A DNA stretch of 64,000 nucleotides from Buchnera aphidicola (Kaburagia rhusicola ensigallis) (GCA_039830025.1 CP140040.1:1-64000), one strand, 5' to 3'. Numbered from the stretch's first letter, positions 37,901 to 49,763 are shown. Made by a program: numbers and translations. Notes: generated by a model from the sequence alone, not told the origin.

Positions 37901-39143
37901 CTTCGTCTAAAATATCCCACACAATAGATTCTTCACGTTCTACCATTTTTTTAGCTGCTTTAATTGTAGTAGCTAATCCTTGTATTTCTAGTTTTCCATA
38001 AATAAATGGTTTAAATAATTCTAAGGCCATTTTTTTAGGTAAACCACATTGATGCAAACGTAAATAAGGTCCAACAGTAATTACTGATCTTCCTGAATAA
38101 TCTACTCTTTTCCCTAGTAAATTTTGTCTAAATCGACCTTGTTTTCCTTTAATCATATCAGACAATGATTTAAGTGGACGTTTATTTGATCCTGTTATAG
38201 CTTTACCTCTTCTACCATTATCTAATAATGCATCTACTGCTTCTTGCAACATTCTTTTTTCATTTCTAACGATAATATCAGGTGCTGACAATTCTAATAA
38301 ACGTTTTAAACGATTGTTTCTGTTGATAACTCTACGATATAAATCATTTAAATCAGATGTAGCGAATCGTCCTCCATCTAATGGAACTAATGGTCTCAGA
38401 TCAGGCGGTAAAATAGGTAACGCATTTAATATCATCCATTCAGGTTTATTATGCGAGTGTATAAATGATTCTAATAATTTAATTCGTTTTGTTAGTTTTT
38501 TTCTTTTTGTTTCGGAATGACTGTTATGTAATTCTTTTCTTAAGGTTTCACATTCTGGTATTAAATTTATATTAGTTAATAACGCTTGTATTGCTTCTGC
38601 ACCCATTTGCGCATTAAATTCATCTCCAAATTCTTCTAATGCATTTAAATATTGTTCTTCAGTTAGAATCTGATTTTTTTCAAGATTAGTAATTCCTTCT
38701 TCAATTACAACATAAGATTCAAAGTAAAGAACTCTTTCAATATCGCGTAATGGCATATCTAGCAATATTCCTATCCTGGATGGTAAAGATTTTAAAAACC
38801 AAATATGCGCAATTGGTGAAGCCAATTCGATATGTCCCATGCGTTCTCTGCGAACTTTGCTTTGAGTAACTTCAACACCACATTTTTCGCAAATTACTCC
38901 ACGGTGTTTTAATCTTTTATATTTTCCGCATAAACATTCGTAATCTTTTATTGGACCAAAAATTCGCGCGCAAAATAATCCATTTCTTTCTGGTTTGAAG
39001 GTTCTATAATTAATAGTTTCTGGTTTTTTAACTTCTCCAAACGACCAAGAGCGAATCATATCTGGAGAAGCAAGAGCAATTTTTATTGCATCAAATTCAT
39101 CAGTTTTAATTTGTGATTTTAAAATTTTTAATAAATCTTTCAC
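34926..39143 (-). CDS. rpoC: RNA polymerase beta' subunit
   Basis: Beta' carries the catalytic magnesium site of RNA polymerase. The product has 1405 residues (E. coli 1407). The first zinc-binding site is in [20 protein letters not shown] near residues 70-89. The catalytic loop [12 protein letters not shown] carries its three aspartates near residue 460. The second zinc site includes [14 protein letters not shown]. The bridge-helix region ([20 protein letters not shown]) is intact. It follows rpoB by 81 bp. Confidence 0.98.
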   Translation of the reverse strand: MKDLLKILKSQIKTDEFDAIKIALASPDMIRSWSFGEVKKPETINYRTFKPERNGLFCARIFGPIKDYECLCGKYKRLKHRGVICEKCGVEVTQSKVRRERMGHIELASPIAHIWFLKSLPSRIGILLDMPLRDIERVLYFESYVVIEEGITNLEKNQILTEEQYLNALEEFGDEFNAQMGAEAIQALLTNINLIPECETLRKELHNSHSETKRKKLTKRIKLLESFIHSHNKPEWMILNALPILPPDLRPLVPLDGGRFATSDLNDLYRRVINRNNRLKRLLELSAPDIIVRNEKRMLQEAVDALLDNGRRGKAITGSNKRPLKSLSDMIKGKQGRFRQNLLGKRVDYSGRSVITVGPYLRLHQCGLPKKMALELFKPFIYGKLEIQGLATTIKAAKKMVEREESIVWDILDEVIREHPVLLNRAPTLHRLGIQAFEPVLVEGKAIQLHPLVCAAYNADFDGDQMAVHVPLTLEAQLEARSLMMSTNNILSPANGEPIIVPSQDVVLGLYYMTREKINAKGEGMILNSPNEAERIYRMGLAKLHAKVKVRISEYSFAENKNLLKQKKIISTTVGRAILWMIVPKGLPFSIVNQTLGKKSISTMLNTCYRILGLKSTVYFADQIMYTGFAYAARSGASVGIDDMVIPEKKADIITEAEIEVAEIQDQFQSGLVTAGERYNKVIDIWATANERVAKAMMKNLSTELVANKEGKIIKQTSFNNIFMMADSGARGSAAQIRQLAGMRGLMAKPDGSIIETPITANFREGLNVLQYFISTHGARKGLADTALKTANSGYLTRRLVDVAQDLVVTEEDCNTHEGIIMTAIIEGGDVKEPLREKVLGRVTVNNILKPYSANILIPRNTLLNEKWCDILEKNSIDSVKVRSVVNCETNFGVCAHCYGRDLARGKIVEKGEAIGVIAAQSIGEPGTQLTMRTFHIGGAASRAATESNIQVKNFGNIKLNNAKSVINSEGKIIITSRNVELQVIDEVRRTKESYKVPYGAILAKQDKEKVKPGEIVAKWDPHTIPVISEVNGYVKFIDMIDGQSITRQTDELTGLTSIVILDTSERTTIGKDLRPSLKVIDSNNNDVLITGTDMPAQYFLPGKAIVQIDNNIKIRSGDTLARIPQESGGTKDITGGLPRVADLFEARRPKELAILAEISGFISFGKDTKGKNRLIITPYDGNNSYEEMIPKWRQLNVFEGERVEKGDIISDGPESPHDILRLRGVQAVTKYIVNEVQEVYRLQGVKINDKHIEVIIRQMLRKATIIQSGHSEFLNGEQVEYSRVKVSNKKLNEKRKILATFSRDLLGITKASLATESFISAASFQETTRVLTESAVAGKQDDLRGLKENVIVGRLIPAGTGYAYHKKRLNRRRKENTASNNISSSSISAEEASANLSELLNSTL

Positions 39144-39224
39144 GAATTAGTTCCCGGAAAAGTGAAATATTTGAAGATAATTACACTAGATAATAAGATA
39201 TTGTAAAACGTTAATTTTGTATTT

Positions 39225-42200
39225 TTAATCATTTTCTAATTCTATGTTAATTCCTAAAGATCTGATTTCTTTTAATAAAACATTAAAAGATTCGGGCATT
39301 CCTGGTTCCATTTTATAATTTCCATCTACTATGTTTTTATACATTTTAGTTCTTCCACTAACATCGTCTGATTTTACTGTTAGCATTTCTTGTAAAGTAT
39401 AAGCAGCGCCATAAGCTTCTAGAGCCCAGACTTCCATTTCTCCGAATCTTTGTCCTCCAAATTGGGCTTTTCCACCTAATGGTTGCTGAGTGACTAGACT
39501 ATAAGATCCAGTAGATCTTGCATGCATTTTGTCATCTACAAGGTGATTAAGTTTTAGCATATACATGTAACCCACAGTTACTGGTCTTTCAAATTTTTCA
39601 CCGGTTCGTCCATCAAAGAGAGTTATTTGTCCAGAAGAAGGTAAATTGGCTAATTTTAATAATTCTTTTATTTCATTTTCTCTTGCTCCATCAAAGACAG
39701 GTGTTGCAATAGGCATACCATGTCTAAAATTTTGTGCTAAACATAGTATTTCATCATCGGAAAAAGTGTTTAAATTAACTTTTTGTCGGATGTGTTCACC
39801 TAAATTAAAGGCTTTTTGGATAAAATTTCGAATATTTGCAATAGAATCATTTTTTTCCAACATTTCATTGATTTTATCTCCTATTCCTTTTGACGCTAGT
39901 CCTAAATGAGTCTCTAAAATTTGTCCAATGTTCATTCTAGATGGAACTCCTAAAGGATTTAATACAATATCTATAGGTACTCCGTTTTGATCATATGGCA
40001 TGTCTTCTATAGGATTAATTTTTGAAATTACTCCTTTATTTCCATGACGTCCAGCCATTTTGTCACCAGGTTGAATTTGTCTTTTTACTGCTAAATAAAC
40101 TTTAATAATTTTTAAAACTCCAGGAGTTAAATCATCTCCCTGAGTAATTTTTTTATGTTTAATTTCTAATTTTGTTTCAAATTCTTTTTTAAGATCGTCG
40201 TATTGCGAAGATAGTTGTATTAATTTTGTTTGATTTTTTTTGTCATTTACAGAAATTTTTAACCATTCTTTTTTAGATAATTTATTTAAGTTATTTATGT
40301 CCATTCCTGACGATAATAGAATTGATTTTATTTGGTTAAATATGCTGAATTCAAATATTTTAAATTCTTCTGTTAAATCTTTTTTAATTTTTTGAAGTTG
40401 CATATTTTCTATTTTTAGTGCTCTATTATCTTTTTCTACTCCGTCTCGAGTAAATACTTGTACATCAATAACTGTTCCAGATACTCCATTAGGAACCCTT
40501 AAAGAAGAATCTTTGACATCGGAAGCTTTTTCTCCAAATATAGCTCTTAATAATTTTTCTTCTGGCGTTAATTGTGTTTCACCTTTTGGAGTTACTTTTC
40601 CGACTAAGATATCTCCTCCATTTACTTCAGCTCCGATGTAGACAATACCTGATTCATCTAATTTAGATAGTGCAGCTTCTCCTACGTTAGGTATATCTGA
40701 TGTGATTTCTTCAGATCCTAATTTGGTATCTCTAGAGATACATGCTAATTCTTGAATATGAATTGTAGTAAATTTATCTTTTTGAACAACTTTTTCTGAA
40801 ATTAAGATAGAGTCTTCAAAGTTATATCCATTCCAAGGCATGAAAGCTACGCGCATGTTTTGTCCTAAAGCTAGTTCTCCTAAATCGGTTGATGGACCAT
40901 CTGCTAATACATTTCCTTTTTCTATTTTTTCTCCTAAAGATACACATGGTATTTGATTTATACATGTGTTTTGATTAGATCTAGTGTATTTTGTAAGGTT
41001 ATAAATATCTATGCCTGCTTCTCCAGGAAGCATTTCTTCTGTATTAACTTTAATGACAATTCTAGATGCATCTATATATTTAATTATTCCGCCTCTTTGA
41101 GCTATTTCTGTTACTCCTGAGTCAATAGCTACAGTTCGTTCCATTCCAGTTCCTATTAATGGTTTGTCTGATATAAGTGTAGGAACTGCTTGTCGTTGCA
41201 TATTAGCACCCATCAGAGCTCTATTAGCATCATCGTGTTCCAAAAATGGAATTAATGATGCACCCACAGAGACTATTTGCTGAGTAGACACGTCCATATA
41301 GTTCACTTGATTTTTATGGAATAAACTAGATTCGCCTTTATATCTACATGTTACTAAATCGTCCGTAAAACAACCATTTTCATTTGAGTTAGTGTTGGCT
41401 TGTGCAATGATAAAATTTCCTTCTTCAATAGCAGAAAGATATTCTATTTCATTAGTTATGGTTCCTTCTTTTACTTTTTGATAGGGAGTTTCTAAAAAAC
41501 CATATATGTTTGTTCTTGCATACACAGATAAAGAATTTATTAAACCTATATTCGGTCCTTCTGGGGTTTCAATTGGACATACTCGACCATAATGTGTAGG
41601 GTGTACATCTCGCACTTCAAATCCAGCTCTTTCTCTAGTTAACCCACCTAGTCCTAATGCAGAAATACGGCGTTTATGTGTAATTTCTGATAATGGGTTG
41701 TTTTGATCCATAAATTGAGATAATTGACTAGATCCAAAAAATTCTTTTATAGCGGCTGAAATTGGTTTAGCATTAATCATGTCTTGAGGCATGAGTAAGT
41801 CTAAATCTCCTAAAGATAGTCTTTCTTTCACAGCTCTTTCAACTCGTATTAATCCTATTCTAAATTGATTTTCTGCCATTTCTCCTACTGATCTTATTCT
41901 TCTATTTCCTAAATGATCAATATCATCAACATTTCCTTTTCCATTTCTAATATCAATCAATTTTTTTATTACATCGATAATATCTATTTTACTTAAAGTT
42001 CCTTTCCCTTCTATTTTTGTTCTTAGTAAAGAACGATTAAATTTCATCCGTCCAACTGATGAAAGATCATATCTTTCTTCAGAAAAAAATAGATTTTCAA
42101 ATAAGTTTTCTGCAGCATCACGTGTTGGAGGTTCTCCAGGACGCATCATTCGATAAATTTCAATTAATGCGCTAGGTCGATCTTGTGTAAGATCTATTTT

Positions 42201-43253
42201 TAATGTTTCAGAAATGTATGGTCCATGATCTAAATCGTTAGTAAATATTGTTTGAATTTCAGAATAGCCATTTAATTTTAATTTTTTAATTATTTCAGTA
42301 TTGAGTTCAGAGTTAGCTTGTACAATAATATCTTTGGTTTTTTTATTATAATAATTTTTCGCTGATATTTTTCCTACTAAGTATTCTATTGGTACTTCTA
42401 TAGAAGTAATATTATCTTTTTTTAATAAATTAATGTGTCGAGCAGTAATACGTTGGCCTTTTTTTATGTAAGTTTTATTTTTGCTGTTAAAATCAAAAGT
42501 TGCAGTTTCTCCACGTAATCTTGTAGGAATTAACTCCATTATGATTTTTTTAGGAAACATTTTAAAAATATTTTTTTTAAAAAATATATTCAAAATTTCT
42601 TCTGTAGTGAAATTCAATGCTCTTAAAAGAATACTTACAGGTAGTTTTCTCCGTCTATCAATACGAATAAATAAGTGGTCTTTTGGATCAAATTCGAAAT
42701 CTAACCATGACCCTCTATATGGAATAATGCGTGCATTATATAAGACTTTTCCTGATGAATGTGTTTTTCCTTTATCGCTATCAAAAAATACGCCTGGACT
42801 TCGATGTAATTGAGATACTACAACTCTTTCAGTTCCATTGATGATGAATGTTCCATTTTTTGTCATTAATGGAATTTCTCCCATGTATACTTCTTGTTCT
42901 TTAACGTATCTAATTGTTTTTTCTAACGTTTCGCGTTCATATATGATTAGGCGTAATTTTACGCGCAGTGGTGCTGAATAAGTAGTACCTCGAGTTTGGC
43001 ATTCTTTTACGTCAAAAATAGTATTTCCTAAATGATAGTCTATATATTGCAATTCAGCGTGACCATTATAACTAGTAATTGGAAATATTGAACGAAATGC
43101 AGCTTCTAATCCATGTAAACCGTTAGGATCTTGTTTTATAAATTTTTGGAAAGAATTGAGTTGAATAGAAAGAAGGTATGGTATATCAAGCACTTGTGGA
43201 CGTTTGCCGAAGTCTTTGCGAATACGTTTTTTTTCAGTATAAGAGTAAACCAT
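39225..43253 (-). CDS. rpoB: RNA polymerase beta subunit
   Basis: Beta is the second largest RNA polymerase subunit. The product has 1342 residues, identical in length to E. coli. The rifampicin region contains [37 protein letters not shown] sequence, with ALGLGG here, and the C-terminal block includes [28 protein letters not shown]-driven substitutions are mostly on the surface (for example the diverged lysine-rich stretch near residues 960-1040). Confidence 0.98.
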   Translation of the reverse strand: MVYSYTEKKRIRKDFGKRPQVLDIPYLLSIQLNSFQKFIKQDPNGLHGLEAAFRSIFPITSYNGHAELQYIDYHLGNTIFDVKECQTRGTTYSAPLRVKLRLIIYERETLEKTIRYVKEQEVYMGEIPLMTKNGTFIINGTERVVVSQLHRSPGVFFDSDKGKTHSSGKVLYNARIIPYRGSWLDFEFDPKDHLFIRIDRRRKLPVSILLRALNFTTEEILNIFFKKNIFKMFPKKIIMELIPTRLRGETATFDFNSKNKTYIKKGQRITARHINLLKKDNITSIEVPIEYLVGKISAKNYYNKKTKDIIVQANSELNTEIIKKLKLNGYSEIQTIFTNDLDHGPYISETLKIDLTQDRPSALIEIYRMMRPGEPPTRDAAENLFENLFFSEERYDLSSVGRMKFNRSLLRTKIEGKGTLSKIDIIDVIKKLIDIRNGKGNVDDIDHLGNRRIRSVGEMAENQFRIGLIRVERAVKERLSLGDLDLLMPQDMINAKPISAAIKEFFGSSQLSQFMDQNNPLSEITHKRRISALGLGGLTRERAGFEVRDVHPTHYGRVCPIETPEGPNIGLINSLSVYARTNIYGFLETPYQKVKEGTITNEIEYLSAIEEGNFIIAQANTNSNENGCFTDDLVTCRYKGESSLFHKNQVNYMDVSTQQIVSVGASLIPFLEHDDANRALMGANMQRQAVPTLISDKPLIGTGMERTVAIDSGVTEIAQRGGIIKYIDASRIVIKVNTEEMLPGEAGIDIYNLTKYTRSNQNTCINQIPCVSLGEKIEKGNVLADGPSTDLGELALGQNMRVAFMPWNGYNFEDSILISEKVVQKDKFTTIHIQELACISRDTKLGSEEITSDIPNVGEAALSKLDESGIVYIGAEVNGGDILVGKVTPKGETQLTPEEKLLRAIFGEKASDVKDSSLRVPNGVSGTVIDVQVFTRDGVEKDNRALKIENMQLQKIKKDLTEEFKIFEFSIFNQIKSILLSSGMDINNLNKLSKKEWLKISVNDKKNQTKLIQLSSQYDDLKKEFETKLEIKHKKITQGDDLTPGVLKIIKVYLAVKRQIQPGDKMAGRHGNKGVISKINPIEDMPYDQNGVPIDIVLNPLGVPSRMNIGQILETHLGLASKGIGDKINEMLEKNDSIANIRNFIQKAFNLGEHIRQKVNLNTFSDDEILCLAQNFRHGMPIATPVFDGARENEIKELLKLANLPSSGQITLFDGRTGEKFERPVTVGYMYMLKLNHLVDDKMHARSTGSYSLVTQQPLGGKAQFGGQRFGEMEVWALEAYGAAYTLQEMLTVKSDDVSGRTKMYKNIVDGNYKMEPGMPESFNVLLKEIRSLGINIELEND

Positions 43254-43449
43254 AGGATTCCCTGATTAGTTCATAGAATTATTATTATACTTTTACAAAT
43301 AACTATAGTAATTTTGAATTTTTCCAAAAATCTTTTTTTGTGAATTACATGTTGTTTATAAAATAAAGGATAATAAAGTAATTGTATAACTCAAGAATGT
43401 TATAAATATTAAAAGGTAATTGTAAATTTTAAACAATTAAACGGAAAAG

Positions 43450-43472
43450 GCTGGTGACTTAGAATCACCAGC
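43450..43472 (-). terminator. attenuator-like hairpin between rplL and rpoB
   Basis: GCTGGTGA and TCACCAGC form a perfect 8-bp, GC-rich stem with a 7-nt loop, and on the minus strand the stem is followed by CTTTTCCG. It is one of very few GC-rich structures in the window and sits in the 262-bp gap where E. coli has a partial terminator and an RNase III site that lower rpoBC expression relative to ribosomal proteins. The role here is inferred from position. Confidence 0.65.
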
Positions 43473-43515
43473 AAATAATGTACATAATCTAAATCAATAA
43501 TTTAAAAAATTTTTT

Positions 43516-43884
43516 TTATTTAATTTCTACTTCAGCACCTGTTTCATCTAAAATTTTTTTTAAAGATTCAGCCTCTATTTTAGTGATGCGTTCTTTAATT
43601 ACAGTAGGGGCTGATTCTACTAGATCTTTTGCTTCTTTTAACCCTAAGCCAGTAGAACTTCTTACAGCTTTTATAACTGATACTTTATTTCCACCAATTG
43701 ATTTTAATATAATGTCAAATTCTGTTTTTTCTTCTACGGGTTTTGTAATTGAAGAAGATAAAGAATTTATAGATGACTCAGCTGATACACCAAATTTTTT
43801 TTCCATGTCAGAAATTAATTCGATAACATTTTTTACTGACATTTCTGATATGGCTTCTAAAATTTGCTCTTTTGTTATGGACAT
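43516..43884 (-). CDS. rplL: 50S ribosomal protein L7/L12
   Basis: L7/L12 forms the flexible stalk that recruits translation factors. The product has 122 residues (E. coli 121). The N-terminal dimerisation helices, an alanine-poor hinge around residues 40-55 (usually alanine-rich, here serine/threonine-rich) and the C-terminal domain with [24 protein letters not shown] are clear. It follows rplJ by 66 bp. Confidence 0.97.
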   Translation of the reverse strand: MSITKEQILEAISEMSVKNVIELISDMEKKFGVSAESSINSLSSSITKPVEEKTEFDIILKSIGGNKVSVIKAVRSSTGLGLKEAKDLVESAPTVIKERITKIEAESLKKILDETGAEVEIK

Positions 43885-43950
43885 GGTATTTATTCCTAAT
43901 AATACCCAAAAATAGTTTTAAATGTTATTTCTCAGAATATAAATTATATT

Positions 43951-44448
43951 CTATTTTTTATTTTTTAATTGTTTTATAGATACAAGAATTTGTATTAACT
44001 TTCCTATAGCTGTTGTTTTCATAACTATCATTAATCTACTAATTACTTCTTTATATGTAGGTATATCTGCTAGTTCACCAATGTTGCATGAAGGTAGTAT
44101 TTTTCCTTTAAAGACAGCTCCAAGAATTTTAAAGTTAGTATTGTTTATGGAGAACTCTCTAAAAAGTCTTGCAGCACTTCTTGGATGATCTATAGAGTAA
44201 CCAATTAACACAGGACCGATGAGTAGTTCTTTCAAACATTCAAATTGAGTATTTTTAATGCCTAAATTAACTAAAGTATTTTTAAAAACTCCTAATGTTA
44301 CTCCTACTTTTCTAGCTAATACTCGTAATTCAGTTATATTATTTACTTTTATATTTCTTGAATCAGCGATAACTATTGATAATGCTTTTTTAGTTATATT
44401 ATGAATTTTAGAAACTATTTCTTTTTTTTTTGGAAAGTTTAGTACCAT
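43951..44448 (-). CDS. rplJ: 50S ribosomal protein L10
   Basis: L10 anchors the L7/L12 stalk to 23S rRNA. The product has 165 residues, the E. coli length. The N-terminal rRNA-binding domain (VSKIHNITKKALSIVIADSRN, RVLARKVGVTLGVFKNTLV) and the C-terminal helix that binds L7/L12 are present. The 285-bp gap to rplA upstream is where E. coli has the L10-binding translational control leader; I did not identify that fold here. Confidence 0.96.
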   Translation of the reverse strand: MVLNFPKKKEIVSKIHNITKKALSIVIADSRNIKVNNITELRVLARKVGVTLGVFKNTLVNLGIKNTQFECLKELLIGPVLIGYSIDHPRSAARLFREFSINNTNFKILGAVFKGKILPSCNIGELADIPTYKEVISRLMIVMKTTAIGKLIQILVSIKQLKNKK

Positions 44449-44733
44449 TAATTTATGTACTCCTAAATTTAGTTAATACTGTAAAACAACATTATTCTGA
44501 ATAGGAATTACATATAAAAAAGTTAACCTTTTAATTGATATATTTTTGAAATATTTTATTATTTTGACTAATTAACAAAAAAAAATTAAACTGTATATTT
44601 TAATGTTAAGATAAAATAAACATTATTTAAATGTTTTAATCTGAAAATATTAATTACGCATATTAATTTAGACATGAATTTTTTCATTATAGAGAACTTT
44701 TCTTTTATCGTAAAGTAAAAATCAGTTAACTAT

Positions 44734-45426
44734 TTATCTTAAATTGTTGCAGTTAATGCAAATTCCTAAACTCATAGTTGTAGAAATAGTTATTTTTTTA
44801 ATATATGGACCTTTTGAATTTTTAGGTTTTGAATTTTGTAAAGCTGCTATTAAGGAATGAAAATTGTCTTGTATTTTATTATTTGCAAAATTAATTTTTC
44901 CTATTGTAGTATGTATAATTCCATTTTTATCATTTTTATAGTTTATTTGACCATTTTTAGCATTCGTAATTGCTGTTTTAATATCATCAGTAACTGTTCC
45001 TAATTTTGGATTGGGCATTAAACCGCGAGGTCCAAGTATGGGTCCTAACGTATTTACAATACGCATGACATCTGTGGAAGCAATTGCAATGTTAAAATTT
45101 ATATTTCCAATTTTAATTTTTTCTATTAAATCATGTAATCCTACGTATTCTGCACCACATTTTTTTGCAATATTAATATTAGCTCCTTGAGTAAAAACTG
45201 CTATAGTGACAGATTTTCCTGTTCCATGGGGTAATATAGTACTATTACGAATGTTTTGATCAGATTTTTTAGGATTAATACCTAAATTAATAGATACATC
45301 TACGCTTTCATTAAATTTAGAAGTTGCTATTTTTTTGAGTAGTGTAATACCTTCCTCAATATCATAATTTTTTTTTTCTTCCACTAAACTGTGCATTATT
45401 TTCATTCTTTTAGTTTTTTTTTTCAT
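44734..45426 (-). CDS. rplA: 50S ribosomal protein L1
   Basis: L1 forms the mobile stalk near the E site and in E. coli represses its own operon. The product has 230 residues (E. coli 234). The conserved blocks are [35 protein letters not shown] and [16 protein letters not shown]. Its start overlaps the rplK stop by 4 bp, implying translational coupling. Confidence 0.97.
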   Translation of the reverse strand: MKKKTKRMKIMHSLVEEKKNYDIEEGITLLKKIATSKFNESVDVSINLGINPKKSDQNIRNSTILPHGTGKSVTIAVFTQGANINIAKKCGAEYVGLHDLIEKIKIGNINFNIAIASTDVMRIVNTLGPILGPRGLMPNPKLGTVTDDIKTAITNAKNGQINYKNDKNGIIHTTIGKINFANNKIQDNFHSLIAALQNSKPKNSKGPYIKKITISTTMSLGICINCNNLR

Positions 45427-45857
45427 TTATTTTCCTTGATAGTTAAACCCATAGAACGAGCTGTTCCTATAATTGATTTAGTTATATTTTTAATATTAGA
45501 TCCTGTCATATCGATTTCTTTTACTTTAGCAATGTCTACTGCTTGTTGATAAGTTATTTCTCCTACTTTTTCTGTATTAGGTTTAGAAGAACCAGATTTA
45601 ATTCCTGCGGCTTTTTTTAATAAAATAGAAGCAGGTGGTGTTTTGGTAATAAAAGAAAAAGATCGATCTGAATATACAGTAATTATAGTAGGAATAGGTA
45701 ATCCTTTTTCTAAATTATTAGTTTTTTCATTAAATGATTTGCAAAATTCCATAATATTGAGACCTTTTTGTCCTAAAGCTGGTCCTACTGGAGGACTAGG
45801 ATTAGCCATACCAGCTGAAACTTGTAATTTAATATAAGCTTGTATTTTTTTAACCAT
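45423..45857 (-). CDS. rplK: 50S ribosomal protein L11
   Basis: L11 is part of the GTPase-associated centre. The product has 144 residues (E. coli 142). The N-terminus ([37 protein letters not shown]) and the C-terminal rRNA-binding domain with [12 protein letters not shown] are close to the family. It leads into rplA with a 4-bp overlap and follows nusG after 199 bp. Confidence 0.97.
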   Translation of the reverse strand: MVKKIQAYIKLQVSAGMANPSPPVGPALGQKGLNIMEFCKSFNEKTNNLEKGLPIPTIITVYSDRSFSFITKTPPASILLKKAAGIKSGSSKPNTEKVGEITYQQAVDIAKVKEIDMTGSNIKNITKSIIGTARSMGLTIKENK

Positions 45858-46056
45858 GATAATTTTCTCACTATTTAAATATATAAATTAATTACTTTCA
45901 TATTTTTAAAGTAAATAAGTAATAAATGCGTATATTAATATATTTTTGATACAAGATATGTTAGAAGATGTAGGTTTTTACTTTAAGTTAATTATAGCAA
46001 GTAGCAATTTTTATTAAACATATAGTTGGTTTTTTAAAATTTTTTATAGTTTAATA

Positions 46057-46602
46057 TTAATTTTTTTTAACCTGACAAAAATCTAATTCTACAGGAGTAG
46101 ATCTTCCAAATATAGAAACTGATACTTTTAATCTATTTTTTTCATAGTCTACTTGTTCTACTATTCCATTAAAATCTGAAAATGGACCATCATTCACTCT
46201 AACCATTTCTCCGGGTTCAAATAATGTTTTAGGTCGTGGTTTGTCTCCGATTTGTTTTAGTCGATTTATGATAATATTTACTTCTTTATCACTAATGGGA
46301 GAAGGTTTATCTGAAGTTCCTCCTATAAATCCTAACACGCGAGGTATACTTCGAATTAAATGCCAACTAGAATCGTTCATAGTCATTTGAATTAAAACAT
46401 ATCCAGGAAAAAACTTATATTCGCTTTTTTTACGCTGTCCTGCTTTAATTTCTACAACTTCTTCAGTTGGTACCATTACGTCTCCAAATAAGTTTTCCAT
46501 ATTATGCAATTTAATATGTTCGCGTATTGATTGTGCCACGCGTCCTTCAAAACCAGAAAAAGCCTGCAATACGTACCAGCGTTGTTTTTGATTCTTATAC
46601 AT
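46057..46602 (-). CDS. nusG: transcription elongation/termination factor NusG
   Basis: NusG binds RNA polymerase and links it to Rho and the ribosome. The product has 181 residues, as in E. coli. The NGN domain ([33 protein letters not shown]) and the C-terminal KOW domain ([22 protein letters not shown]) are complete. Only 1 nt separates it from secE. Confidence 0.97.
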   Translation of the reverse strand: MYKNQKQRWYVLQAFSGFEGRVAQSIREHIKLHNMENLFGDVMVPTEEVVEIKAGQRKKSEYKFFPGYVLIQMTMNDSSWHLIRSIPRVLGFIGGTSDKPSPISDKEVNIIINRLKQIGDKPRPKTLFEPGEMVRVNDGPFSDFNGIVEQVDYEKNRLKVSVSIFGRSTPVELDFCQVKKN

Positions 46603-46603
46603 A

Positions 46604-46984
46604 TTATAACCTTAAACTAGTTACGAATGATACAAATTGGATTAAAATATTATCTAATCCCCATAAACTTAAGGATATGATGAAAGTTGCAATTATTACG
46701 ATCACTGTAGTATGAAATGTTTCTCTTAAATTAGGCCAAGTAATTTTTTTTATTTCTTTTTTTGATTCATAAATTAACAAAAAAAATTTTTTTCCTTGTT
46801 TTGTTAGATATAATATTCCTGTAGTCAAACTAATTAAAGATATTATTATGATTACGCGTAACAATAAAGATAAGTTAGTGCAATAGTAATTTATAAAAGT
46901 TAATAATATTAACGTTCCTATGCTAAACCACTTAATTATTTCTAAAAAATAAGAATTTTTATAGAATTCGATTATTTTGGTCAT
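46604..46984 (-). CDS. secE: preprotein translocase subunit SecE
   Basis: SecE clamps SecY in the protein-export channel. The product has 126 residues (E. coli 127). There are three predicted membrane segments, with the conserved cytoplasmic amphipathic stretch ([21 protein letters not shown]) before the last one. It is first in the secE-nusG-rplKAJL-rpoBC string. tufB, which precedes it in E. coli, is missing. Confidence 0.95.
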   Translation of the reverse strand: MTKIIEFYKNSYFLEIIKWFSIGTLILLTFINYYCTNLSLLLRVIIIISLISLTTGILYLTKQGKKFFLLIYESKKEIKKITWPNLRETFHTTVIVIIATFIISLSLWGLDNILIQFVSFVTSLRL

Positions 46985-47295
46985 TTGTCATCCTATAATA
47001 TTAATTATATATAATTATATTGCATGGTAATACGATAACATTTTTCTATTATAAGGAACAATAATAAAGATATTTTTATTGAAATGGATTTAACTTTTGA
47101 TTTGTTAGTGGTAATGATTCAATCATTATATAGCTTTTTATATGAATATAAATTTATTATATACAATAAAAATCATAATTTTAATATATTTAAGTGGTGT
47201 TTGGTTATAAAATACGTAAAATATTTCGGAATGATACTTAGATATTTTTATAAAAATAGTTATTTTATAAAAGTATAGATTTTCTAATAATATTT
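46985..47295. other. gap at the expected tufB position
   Basis: About 310 bp between secE and the tRNA cluster, where E. coli has tufB. A 64-codon frame at 47084-47278 on the plus strand has no resemblance to any family I know and is probably chance. The secE promoter should be here. Confidence 0.5.
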
Positions 47296-47369
47296 TGCTG
47301 ATACCCAGATTTAAACTGGGGACCTCACCCTTACCAAGGGTGTGCTCTATCTAACTGAGCTATATCAGC
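47296..47369 (-). tRNA. thrT: tRNA-Thr (GGU)
   Basis: The reverse complement gives a 74-nt tRNA. The acceptor is GCTGATA/TATCAGC with discriminator A, and the D arm is GCTC...GAGC. The anticodon stem CACCC/GGGTG carries loop TTGGTAA with anticodon GGT, and the T arm is CCCAG/CTGGG. The T loop is TTTAAAT instead of the usual TTCAAAT/TTCGAAT form. CCA is not encoded. The order Thr-Tyr-Gly-Thr next to coaA matches the E. coli thrU-tyrU-glyT-thrT cluster. Confidence 0.96.
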
Positions 47370-47381
47370 AGGCGATTTTTT

Positions 47382-47453
<72 letters not shown>

Positions 47454-47473
47454 AAATAAAATATTCTTTATTA

Positions 47474-47555
47474 TGGTGGGAGAAGGATTCGAACCTTCGA
47501 AGTCTATGACGGCAGATTTACAGTCTGCTCCCTTTAGCCACTCGGGAATCCCACC
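47474..47555 (-). tRNA. tyrU: tRNA-Tyr (GUA)
   Basis: The 82-nt class II tRNA has acceptor GGTGGGA/TCCCACC, discriminator A, anticodon GTA in ACTGTAAATC, and a long variable arm as expected for bacterial tRNA-Tyr. CCA is not encoded. Confidence 0.97.
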
Positions 47556-47581
47556 AATGTTAATTATTTGATGAACTATTT

Positions 47582-47654
<73 letters not shown>

Positions 47655-47667
47655 ATTTACGATTAAC

Positions 47668-47696
47668 ATATTACGTATAGATTTAATTTTATGCAA
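47668..47696 (-). promoter_or_regulatory. promoter of the thrU-tyrU-glyT-thrT cluster
   Basis: On the minus strand TTGCAT (47691-47696) is followed after exactly 17 bp by TAATAT (47668-47673), both close to sigma-70 hexamers. The predicted start is a few bases before the first tRNA at 47654. It is one of the more convincing promoters in the window. Confidence 0.6.
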
Positions 47697-47843
47697 TAAA
47701 AATTTGATAATAATTCTATATTATTTTTTGCGTAAATAAATTACATATAAATTTATAACTAATTTAAATAATTATTTTAAAAAATACTTGGTTTATGAAA
47801 TAATATTTTTATCTACGTACTTAAACGTTGAAATTAAATTTTC

Positions 47844-48647
47844 ATGATAATTTTTACTTTGAATTCTAATATCGATCATGTTCTACATTTTTTAGTTAGA
47901 GATATTATGTGTCATGATTTAATATACACAAAAAATTTTACAAAAAAGCATAAAATACCCTATATTATAGGCATTTCGGGAAGTGTAGCATCTGGAAAAA
48001 GTACTATTTCTCAATGGTTACGTATCATATTACAACAATATTTTATTAAAAAAACTATTTCTGTAATCAATACAGATAGTTTTTTATATCCTAATAAAGT
48101 TTTAAATACATTAGGATTAATGTCGCAAAAAGGATTTCCTATAACGTATAATATTGATTTTTTAGTGAGGTTTTTCTTAGATGCAAAGTCAGGCGTTGCA
48201 AATATGATTATTCCTGTATATTCTCATTTTTTTTATGATATAATTCCTAATTATCATAGAGTTATTTATGCATCAGACATTTTTATTATAGAAGGTTTGC
48301 ATATTTTATGTCCTTTTTTATATAAAAGAAAAGATTTGAGTTACCTATCGAATATTTTTAATTTTTCTATTTATATTGATGCAAATGATACCTCATTAAT
48401 TGGATGGTATCTGAGTCGTTTTCTGAAATTAAAACATATGTCGCAATCTCATTCTAGCTCTTTTTTTAATTTTTATTCTCACATGTCTTATAAAGAAGTT
48501 ATCAATAGCGCTATGGAGGTATGGTATAATACTAATTATAAGAACTTAAAACAATATATTTCACCTACGAAAAGATATGCTGATTGTGTTATAAAAAAAC
48601 GGTGTAATCACAGTATTGATTGTGTTCAATTTAAAAATATGAACTAG
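47844..48647 (+). CDS. coaA: pantothenate kinase CoaA, shortened N-terminus
   Basis: CoaA phosphorylates pantothenate, the first step to coenzyme A. The product has 267 residues (E. coli 316). From IPYIIGISGSVASGKST (P-loop near residue 45) the alignment is good: INTDSFLYPN, KGFPITYN, PVYSHFFYDIIP, IIEGLHIL and the C-terminal LPT-like ISPTKRYADCVI. About 50 N-terminal residues are missing, with no trace in other frames upstream, and the Shine-Dalgarno is weak. Neighbours (tRNA cluster, secE) match E. coli. It may still work, since the kinase core is intact. Confidence 0.9.
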   Translation: MIIFTLNSNIDHVLHFLVRDIMCHDLIYTKNFTKKHKIPYIIGISGSVASGKSTISQWLRIILQQYFIKKTISVINTDSFLYPNKVLNTLGLMSQKGFPITYNIDFLVRFFLDAKSGVANMIIPVYSHFFYDIIPNYHRVIYASDIFIIEGLHILCPFLYKRKDLSYLSNIFNFSIYIDANDTSLIGWYLSRFLKLKHMSQSHSSSFFNFYSHMSYKEVINSAMEVWYNTNYKNLKQYISPTKRYADCVIKKRCNHSIDCVQFKNMN

Positions 48648-48762
48648 TGTTAATGCAGTTAAATGTTTTTCTGATATAATACTAAATTTTATAGTTTGAG
48701 TATAGATTATATTATAACATTCCAAATGATTCAAAAATTGACTTTTATATAGAATTAATTTT

Positions 48763-49763
48763 TTAGTAATTATTTTTTATAATTTTAATTTCTGGTTCAA
48801 GAGTAATGTCAAATTTTTTCTTGACCCTTTTTTGTATGATATCAGCAAGAATTAATACGTCTTTTCCTGTAGCTTTATTTTTGTTAATTAATATTAATGC
48901 TTGTTTTTTATATACTTGCGCTCCACCAATTGAATATTCTTTTAATTGACATTTTTCGATTAACCATCTTGCTGAAATTTTTATATTGTCATTGTTTTCA
49001 GGGTAATAATGTAAATTTTTATATTTAGATAATAACTTTTTTGCATGTTTTTTGTTAACAATAGGATTTTTAAAAAAACTACCAGCATTTCCAATTACTT
49101 TTGGATCGGGTAGTCTGTTTTTTCTTATTTCTTTGATATAATTAAATATTTCATGAGCAGTTGTAGTTTTTTGATTTAGGTTTTTTAAGGATAAGTGGAA
49201 AGTATTTGGGCTCCATTTTTTTGGTAATTTTATTCCAACGGCTAAAACAATGTAATTATAATAATTTGTATTTTTAAAAATACTATTACGGTATTTAAAT
49301 ATACAGTTTTGAGCTTTTATTTTAATTGTATTTAGTAAGTCTAAAGAAAAGATTTCTACATAATGGCATATATCTTTAAACTCTAGTCCATATGCTCCTA
49401 TATTGTTTATTGGAGCTGCTCCTACTGTTCCAGGAATAAATGCTAAATTTTCTAATCCATAAATTCCTATTTTAAGCATGTATGTGACTAAATGATGCCA
49501 ATTTACTCCTCCTTTGACATATATTAGCCAGTGTTTTTTTGTTTCTGTAATCTGGATACCAGTCATTTTATTAATGGCTACCGTACCATTATAATTTTCA
49601 GAAAATAGTGTATTACTACCTTCTCCTAAAAATAAAAAAGATGTTTTTTTTTACATGAATTCCATTCTTTAATAAGTGTATTTATGTTTTTTATTATAAT
49701 AATTTTTTTGGCATATACATTGATTTGGAATGTATGAAATTTTTTTAAAGATTGATTTTTCAT
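48763..49763 (-). pseudogene. murB: UDP-N-acetylenolpyruvoylglucosamine reductase MurB, frameshifted at poly(A)
   Basis: MurB reduces the enolpyruvyl intermediate to UDP-MurNAc, an essential peptidoglycan step. The main frame (48763-49566) covers most of the protein: GLENLAFIPGTVGAAPINNIGAYG, NAGSFFKNP and the C-terminal LEPEIKII. The first 60-odd residues, starting at the ATG at 49763 (MKNQSLKKFHTFQINV) and leading to the FAD motif GEGSN, are in a different frame. The break is an A9 run on the minus strand (49644-49652). Ten A's would join them into about 333 residues (E. coli 342). Transcriptional slippage could restore the product, and an essential role makes that plausible. Confidence 0.88.

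Noticed and set aside
47084..47278. 64-codon open frame between secE and the tRNA cluster
   Set aside because: No similarity to any family I know, no good ribosome binding site, and composition like the surrounding non-coding A/T-rich DNA. It is not a tufB remnant that I can recognise.
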